A stretch of 27,532 nt of DNA, taken from NCBI GenBank assembly GCA_037147175.1, contig JBAWVS010000032.1, positions 1 through 27,532 on the forward strand, given 5' to 3'. The notes under the pieces are model-generated. The model was not told the DNA's origin and searched no databases. It saw nothing but the letters and a program-made list of their open reading frames with translations. Below are positions 23,872-27,532 of this stretch, in pieces; the stretch's first letter is position 1; the number at the start of each line of letters is the position of its first letter. The stretch comes from a bacterium (GTDB lineage Bacteria; Cyanobacteriota; Vampirovibrionia; Gastranaerophilales; UBA9971). The translations under genes were made by a program, and so were the position numbers.

Positions 23872-24111
23872 ATGGAAACCTGCGAAATAATTGTAGGAAT
23901 TATCAGAGCTCAAATCAGCAATATTAATGAAAAATTGATCCAATCAAAGATTGAATTTGCCGATTGCAATCTTAGCGACAACGAATGGCATAACAAAAAC
24001 GAGAGGAAAATTGACTGCAAGATGTATCAGGCGCAAATAGAAATTCTTGAAAATATGGAAGGCATTATTACAGAAATATTGACCCAAGAACCGTCGGCTG
24101 TTGCCGCATAA
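23872..24111 (+). CDS. Small helical protein of unknown function
   Basis: A 79-aa mainly helical protein (METCEIIVGIIRAQISNIN..., ending EPSAVAA) with a DNEWHNKNERKIDCKMY segment. The start at 23872 is chosen over an upstream TTG (23845) because AAAGGAG at 23857-23863 lies 8 nt before it. It sits between gemA and mor in the early operon and is followed by two strong RNA hairpins. No family recognised. Confidence 0.65.
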   Translation: METCEIIVGIIRAQISNINEKLIQSKIEFADCNLSDNEWHNKNERKIDCKMYQAQIEILENMEGIITEILTQEPSAVAA

Positions 24112-24118
24112 AGTCGAA

Positions 24119-24177
24119 ACCAAGAAGCCGCCTGCTCAGGCTTCTTGGTCTCAGGGTAATGCCCTGACTGATGAGAC
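24119..24177 (+). promoter_or_regulatory. Paired RNA hairpins between the early genes and mor
   Basis: Hairpin 1: ACCAAGAAGCC (24119-24129) with GGCTTCTTGGT (24139-24149), 11 perfect pairs and a 9-nt loop, not followed by a T-run. Hairpin 2: TCAGGG (24151-24156) with CCCTGA (24162-24167). A longer alternative, GTCTC (24148-24152) with GAGAC (24173-24177), overlaps the base of hairpin 1. The mor Shine-Dalgarno site (GAGG, 24182) lies just downstream, so switching between structures could affect mor expression. Confidence 0.6.
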
Positions 24178-24189
24178 TAAAGAGGATTT

Positions 24190-24471
24190 ATGAAAGAAAA
24201 ACCCTGGCTTGATGAAATAAAAGAAGATGAAATGCCAAATGAAGAGCTTAAAACAGTAGCTTCTCTTTGCGGCGTTAAAACTGCTATAGACTTGATGAAA
24301 AATCTTCCCGGAACCATGATATTTATTCCCAATAAAGCTTTAATAAAATTAAGAAATAAATATATTTGTAAAAAATATGACGGAACTAAAAAATCACTGT
24401 TAATACTTTGCAAAGAACTTTCTCTGGCTGAAAGACAGCTGTATCAAATTATTAAAAATAATGAAAAATAA
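24190..24471 (+). CDS. Mor-family transcription activator
   Basis: A 93-aa protein with the Mor/C pattern of Mu. It has a helical dimerisation part (ELKTVASLCGVKTAIDLMKNL), then GTMIFIPNKALIKLRNKYI (the beta-strand linker and start of the HTH domain), and a C-terminal helix-turn-helix (LLILCKELSLAERQLYQIIKN). In Mu, Mor activates the middle promoter that leads to late genes. GAGG precedes the ATG. It is the last gene of the module and is followed by a terminator; no late genes are present for it to switch on in this window. Confidence 0.85.
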   Translation: MKEKPWLDEIKEDEMPNEELKTVASLCGVKTAIDLMKNLPGTMIFIPNKALIKLRNKYICKKYDGTKKSLLILCKELSLAERQLYQIIKNNEK

Positions 24472-24499
24472 TGACGCATCTTCCATTCATACCACTCTT

Positions 24500-24527
24500 C
24501 TCCTGCTATATACGGCAGGAGTTTTTT
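24500..24527 (+). terminator. Rho-independent terminator after mor
   Basis: CTCCTGC (24500-24506) and GCAGGAG (24515-24521), 8-nt loop, then six T residues. It begins 28 nt after the mor stop. Confidence 0.88.
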
Positions 24528-24740
24528 ATACAAATAAATATGGTTCTATCTGAAAGTTTGTGGAAACATGTTTAATTTGCCACAGTAGAATATTTAATGA
24601 TTAATTAAATTTTTTGCTGCTCGAATGCAACAAAATAGAAAATGAGTTACATTCAGAGTTTAAGACAAATTAAAACCGCTCGGGTATATTACAACCTGAA
24701 GAAGCGGAACAAGTCTTTATCTGAAATAAATTCAAAAAAG

Positions 24741-24776
24741 CAGAAACTCCTCTGTGTTTTTTACAGAGGAGTTCTG
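24741..24776. terminator. Strong stem-loop, possible terminator
   Basis: AACTCCTCTGT (24745-24755) pairs perfectly with ACAGAGGAGTT (24763-24773), and CAG/CTG continue the stem past a one-base bulge. The loop is T-rich. The downstream T-run is short (ATTTTG), and an A-run on the left gives T residues for the minus strand, so it may act leftward. Confidence 0.5.
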
Positions 24777-24797
24777 ATTTTGCATTTACCGAGTATT

Positions 24798-25136
24798 TTA
24801 GTCTTTGATGATATTTATTTTACCACCGGCTTTTATTACGCCTGAATTAACAACATTTCCGGCTAAACTTACATTTTTTTTAGCTGTAATGTCATTGACA
24901 CCTATATATGGGACTTTAACTAATGCACCGGAAGAATCTTTATTGCCTAAAATAACTTTTCCGGCTGAATTTATATTTCCTATTATGATTTGACGGGTTT
25001 CATAAACTTCTAAATTTTTACAGTTAATATCGCTGGCAATTAAACTACTTTCCCAATAGTATGGATATTTAGCTTGACTGCCTACAATTGTAATGTTACT
25101 TCTTATCTCAGAAATAATATATTTAAAGCAAATAAT
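24798..25136 (-). pseudogene. Filamentous haemagglutinin-like (TpsA) fragment
   Basis: A minus-strand open stretch of 112 codons with no start codon. It encodes beta-helix-type repeats: SSLIASDINCKNLEV, IIIGNINSAGKVILGN, DITAKKNVSLAGNVVNSG, VIKAGGKINI. The alternation of N/D-I/V, A-G-G and S-L-x-A is that of filamentous haemagglutinin-type TpsA exoproteins. It stops at TAA (24798-24800), close to the presumed end of the mobile element. Upstream, the frame is closed (25137-25139) where TpsB coding begins on the other strand. It is an internal fragment lacking the secretion domain and is almost surely non-functional. Confidence 0.6.
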
Positions 25137-26330
25137 TTACAGAAAAACGAAGTTTTTAAAATAAATAATATTCAAAAATCAATGATTCTGATTAATAATA
25201 CCGATTACATAAAAGGAAATATAACAATACAAAAAGGGGAAGAACCTGCAACAACAGACATTACCCTTGACGTAAAAGACAAATTGCCTCTCGATTTAAG
25301 CGCAGGTTGGGATAATCAGGGCAGAGATTTAATCGGAGTTCAAAGGGCAAATATATTCCTGACCGATAACAATTTAACAGGGTTCGGAGATTCTTTATAC
25401 GGAGGTGTCAGTCTTGCTCAAAGAACATTCGGAATAAATTCCGGTTATTCCCTTCCGATAGGACCTTACGGCACGGAATTAAGATTAGGCTATTCAAATT
25501 CGAGCGTTAATATAGGCGGTTCTTTTGAACAACTTAAAATTCACGGAGCTTCCCGAATGCTCAGCACTACTCTTTCTCAGCCTATATTTAAAGGTGATAA
25601 GTTTAATTTAACTTCGAATTTTTCTTTTGACCTCTCACATTCAAAAACCACAATGCAAGAAATAACAGAGCTTCAAGATTACGGATTAAGAGTATTCAGG
25701 TTCGGATTAAACGCTGTTAAAGAAGATAACAGGGGAAGATGGATATCCGGTGCACAAGTAAGCACAGGAATCCCTGTTTGTGACGCTGAATCAAAAAGTA
25801 AACTCGGAGAACTTTCCGGTAAATTCGTAAAATTCAATACAAATATAATCAGAGTACAGGCTTTGCCTCTAAATACAACCGGTATTTTTAGAGTATCAAC
25901 GCAGTTTTCGCCGAATAATCTTCTATCTGCCGAGCAAATGCAGACAGGAGGAAGTTCAACAGTAAGAGGTTTTAACGAAGGGCTGCTTATCGGGGATGTC
26001 GGTTATAACGCAAGTGCGGAATTAATAAAAACAATTCCTTCTTTGCCTGATTTCAGCGTTCCGTATTGGAAAAATAAAAGTTTCAGAGTGAATTTAAAAG
26101 ACAGAATGCAGTTTGCGGCATTTTACGACCAAGGATTTGCTAGAGTTCTTGAAAAAGATACACCGGCAACATATGCAAATTTTCTTCAGGGAGTCGGAGT
26201 GGGGCTGCGTTGTCAGTTGAGTAAATATTTAACGGCTAATATTGATGTGGGACTTCCGCTCGGAAGAAAAAGGTCGGAGAATCAAAATTCGGTCAAATTG
26301 CACTTCGGATTGTCGAGTAATTTGTTCTAA
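25119..26330 (+). pseudogene. N-terminally truncated ShlB/FhaC-type TpsB transporter
   Basis: About 400 aa of a two-partner secretion outer-membrane transporter of the ShlB/FhaC/HecB family. The frame opens upstream at TTG 25074, but the first 15 or so codons are antisense to the TpsA fragment. Recognisable TpsB sequence starts near VFKINNIQKSMILINN (second POTRA), followed by GEEPATTDITLDVKDKLPLDL and a complete 16-strand-type barrel with GGSSTVRGFNEGLLIGDVGY (the conserved VRGF motif), ending in F. Signal peptide, plug helix and POTRA1 are missing (usual length about 550 aa). Without a signal peptide it should not reach the outer membrane. The barrel frame itself is intact, which suggests recent damage. 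Confidence 0.75.
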
Positions 26331-26628
26331 AATTTTATCCCCTCTCAACAATCTATTACAAACCATCCAAAATAAACGAACATTAATTCGAAGGAAAAAT
26401 GCCTTATAAAAAGGTCTGACTTTTTTACTATGAAGTTATCTATAAAATTCAGCTGGGAAGTATTTAAATAGACTATAGGCTAAATAAATAGCAAAATAAT
26501 GTTAAAAAGCTTTTATTTAGAATTATTTTAAGAATTAACAAATAAATGTTTATCACATTCTGTTAATGTCAATAATTGCTGATATAGTTGAGTGTCTTTC
26601 ATTGTGTATATTAACTCTCAATGCAAGA
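26331..26628. other. AT-rich region without genes
   Basis: I see no convincing gene on either strand. A six-codon frame (MPYKKV) at 26400-26420 follows AAGGAAAA and may be the stub of a lost gene. The rest is AT-rich spacer between the TpsB remnant and the minus-strand gene pair. Confidence 0.4.
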
Positions 26629-26652
26629 AAAGTCAGTGTTTAAGCTGACTTT
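26627..26652 (-). terminator. Possible terminator of the minus-strand gene pair
   Basis: AAAGTCAG (26629-26636) and CTGACTTT (26645-26652) form an 8-bp stem with an 8-nt loop, about 27 nt after the end of the 111-aa gene. On the minus strand the stem ends in TTTT, a short U tract. Confidence 0.45.
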
Positions 26653-26679
26653 AGTCGGAAGTTGAATCATTGCTATACA

Positions 26680-27015
26680 TTAAAACAGGATTTTTTCGAT
26701 ATTGGTTTTGAGTTTTTGTATGTCTTCTTTAAAAATGCCTTCAGCATTTGCCGGTTTGTTTTTGTAATCATTTCTATAGGCAAGCCCCTCGGGAGTTTGC
26801 ATTAAGCTGAAAGGTACTGAGTAAATTATTTTCCATTCATCATCTTTTAGAACGGAAGCCTTTGCGTAACACTGGCTATGATAAGAATCTGACTTTATTT
26901 CAAGTTTTAATTTTTTATTGCTCAGCTGATAAATTTCTCTGTAGCTGATTGACTGACTGCTTGATTGATAGCAGATTTTTTCTATTGTTTCCTCTTGCAG
27001 TTTAGTTTTAGCCAT
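26680..27015 (-). CDS. Hypothetical protein, 111 aa
   Basis: A soluble protein with a lysine-rich N-terminus (MAKTKLQEETIEK), a central beta-rich segment (KLKLEIKSDSYHSQCYAKASV, DEWKIIYSVPFSLM) and a helical C-terminus (EDIQKLKTNIEKILF). No family recognised. AAGGAAAA lies 8 nt before the ATG. It follows the 86-aa gene by 13 nt on the same strand and is probably in one operon with it. Phage- or plasmid-type accessory gene is possible but unproven. Confidence 0.6.
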   Translation of the reverse strand: MAKTKLQEETIEKICYQSSSQSISYREIYQLSNKKLKLEIKSDSYHSQCYAKASVLKDDEWKIIYSVPFSLMQTPEGLAYRNDYKNKPANAEGIFKEDIQKLKTNIEKILF

Positions 27016-27028
27016 TATTTTTCCTTTC

Positions 27029-27289
27029 TTAGTCGATTAAAAAACATTCCGGGATATTTAAAGCTTTAAAATCTTGCTTGGAGATTTCGTTATAAAGCCT
27101 TGCTGTTTTTATATCTTCAATAGTTTTTAAGCTATCAAGGCTTGTTGCGTAGACTCTGCCGTCTTGGTCGATTACTTTAGCTCCCATCGCTTCCGGTGCG
27201 TCAACATAGCCGAGGTTGTAAGTCTTTATTAAAACTCCGATAGTTTTTCTTTTATAATCGTAAACCTTTGTTCCGAATACTATGTCCAT
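27029..27289 (-). CDS. Hypothetical protein, 86 aa
   Basis: A small protein opening with a beta-strand pattern (MDIVFGTKVYDYKRKTIGVLIKTYNLG) followed by AKVIDQDGRVYATSLDSLKTI, which looks like an SH3- or KOW-like small barrel, and a short helical tail. No family recognised. AAAGGAG 8 nt upstream of the ATG gives a firm start. It is the first gene of a two-gene minus-strand operon. Confidence 0.6.
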   Translation of the reverse strand: MDIVFGTKVYDYKRKTIGVLIKTYNLGYVDAPEAMGAKVIDQDGRVYATSLDSLKTIEDIKTARLYNEISKQDFKALNIPECFLID

Positions 27290-27349
27290 CTTTTTTGCTC
27301 CTTTAGTTCTGTCTACATTGACAGATTAGCTCTCAATTCTCACAATGGA

Positions 27350-27380
27350 AGCCTGAACTCGGAAGTTCAGGCTGTTTTGT
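27350..27380 (+). terminator. Strong hairpin, terminator-like
   Basis: AGCCTGAACT (27350-27359) and AGTTCAGGCT (27364-27373), a perfect 10-bp stem with a CGGA tetraloop, followed by GTTTTGT. No plus-strand gene precedes it here, so it may insulate the minus-strand operon's upstream region or end a transcript entering from elsewhere. Confidence 0.6.
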
Positions 27381-27446
27381 ATCATTAAGACACGATCCGT
27401 ACTTTCTCTAGTCCCATATAATCAGTCCTTGCAATGTTAAACTAAG

Positions 27447-27475
27447 TTGACAGCAGTATTTGTATCTTGTATAAT
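27447..27475 (+). promoter_or_regulatory. Perfect consensus sigma-70 promoter
   Basis: TTGACA (27447-27452), a 17-nt spacer and TATAAT (27470-27475), with both hexamers and the spacer exactly at consensus. The expected start, near 27482, lies within the hexamer repeat that begins at 27478. The transcribed gene is beyond the window. Confidence 0.85.
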
Positions 27476-27477
27476 CA

Positions 27478-27532
27478 GGTATAGGTATAGGTATAGGTAT
27501 AGGTATAGGTATAGGTATAGGTATAGGTATAG
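27478..27532. repeat. GGTATA hexanucleotide tandem repeat
   Basis: Nine perfect copies of GGTATA fill 27478-27531 and continue to the last base, so the true length is unknown. It starts 2 nt after the -10 box of a consensus promoter. The window probably ends here because an assembly broke in the repeat. Confidence 0.95.

Larger units (their letters stand above)
14990..24797. mobile_element. Composite Mu-like mobile element with two transposition modules
   Basis: The left boundary is placed near 14989-14993, where a coding fragment breaks off and end-type repeats begin. TGGCAG at 14989 would fit a TG-starting Mu-type terminus. Content in order: four left-end repeats; transposase, ATPase and accessory protein (module 1); DUF3024 and repressor on the minus strand; then Ner-like, MuA-like, MuB-like, membrane peptide, GemA-like, helical protein and Mor-like (module 2). 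The right boundary lies somewhere between the mor terminator (24527) and the tpsA remnant (24798). A weak inverted match to the left repeat, TGCATTTACCG, is at 24781-24791. I found no convincing 5-bp target duplication. No head, tail, lysis or packaging genes are present. Confidence 0.6.
24472..24797. other. Right flank of the Mu-like module; presumed right end
   Basis: About 325 bp without a convincing gene. It holds two hairpins (24500-24527 and 24741-24776), a TTTGCCACA at 24575-24583 that recalls the GTGGCAC motifs of the left end in inverse orientation, and TGCATTTACCG at 24781-24791, a partial inverse of the 17-bp left repeat. A 67-codon frame from 24642 lacks a ribosome-binding site, spans a hairpin and runs into the tpsA remnant, so it is not accepted. 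Confidence 0.4.

Noticed and set aside
14965-24808. TCTTTGA shared by the left flank (near 14963) and right flank (near 24802) as a target duplication
   Set aside because: It would place the left end inside the stub's coding sequence and does not restore a common reading frame between the two fragments.
24642-24845. 67-codon plus-strand frame
   Set aside because: No Shine-Dalgarno site, crosses a strong hairpin and runs antisense into the TpsA remnant.
24857-24870. TTCCGGCTAAA identical to part of a left-end repeat
   Set aside because: Lies within the TpsA coding fragment (encodes LAGN antisense) and lacks the ATGCA half; chance match. The direct orientation is also wrong for a right end.
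27478-27532. CRISPR or telomere-like array
   Set aside because: Uniform 6-bp units without spacers; a simple tandem repeat.

Overview
The window looks like a chromosomal segment (or contig end) of an AT-rich, diderm, LPS-bearing bacterium. It carries an lpt lipopolysaccharide-export cluster, type IV pilus inner-membrane components, remnants of a two-partner secretion locus and a Mu-like mobile element. The gene styles (PilM-PilN fusion, HD+PHP fusion, TTG starts behind strong Shine-Dalgarno sites, very low G+C) would fit a gut Gastranaerophilales/Melainabacteria-type genome. That assignment is inference; no taxonomic marker is present.

Housekeeping part (1-14.8 kb). A TspO/MBR-like membrane protein is followed by a 166-bp inverted-repeat element. 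Next come a large HD(-GYP-like)+PHP fusion protein and tRNA-Ser(UGA). The co-directional block lptC, lptA, lptB and lptF/G encodes most of an LPS transenvelope exporter. rsfS faces it convergently. A radical SAM protein with a SPASM-like cysteine tail then converges on a pilus pair: PilO-like, and a 595-aa PilM-PilN fusion. nadA with a textbook terminator follows, then about 730 bp of non-coding DNA. A tightly overlapping operon comes next (coiled-coil protein, isochorismatase-fold hydrolase, thioredoxin-reductase-fold flavoprotein lacking the CxxC).

Mobile part (about 14.99-24.8 kb). A minus-strand gene fragment encoding a Ca-binding-type DxDGDG motif breaks off near base 14,990, where a left-end array of four 17-bp repeats begins. 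Two homologous transposition modules then follow in tandem. Module 1 is a DDE transposase, an AAA+ ATPase and a third protein that resembles the DNA-binding half of the module-2 transposase without its catalytic core. Module 2 has the order of a Mu early region: DUF3024 protein and LexA/CI-type repressor on the minus strand, then divergent Ner-like protein, MuA-like transposase, MuB-like ATPase, a 41-aa membrane peptide, GemA-like protein, a small helical protein and a Mor-type activator. The early promoter is overlapped by repeated operator half-sites. No phage late genes follow Mor, so this is a transposon-like, satellite or decayed Mu relative. I could not place its right terminus.

Right end (24.8-27.5 kb). 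A frame without a start codon encodes filamentous-haemagglutinin-like (TpsA) repeats on the minus strand. It abuts, head to head, a TpsB transporter lacking its N-terminus. This suggests a deletion across the divergent 5' ends of a two-partner secretion locus. Two unrecognised small minus-strand genes follow. The window ends in a perfect consensus sigma-70 promoter that fires directly into a GGTATA hexamer repeat of at least nine units.
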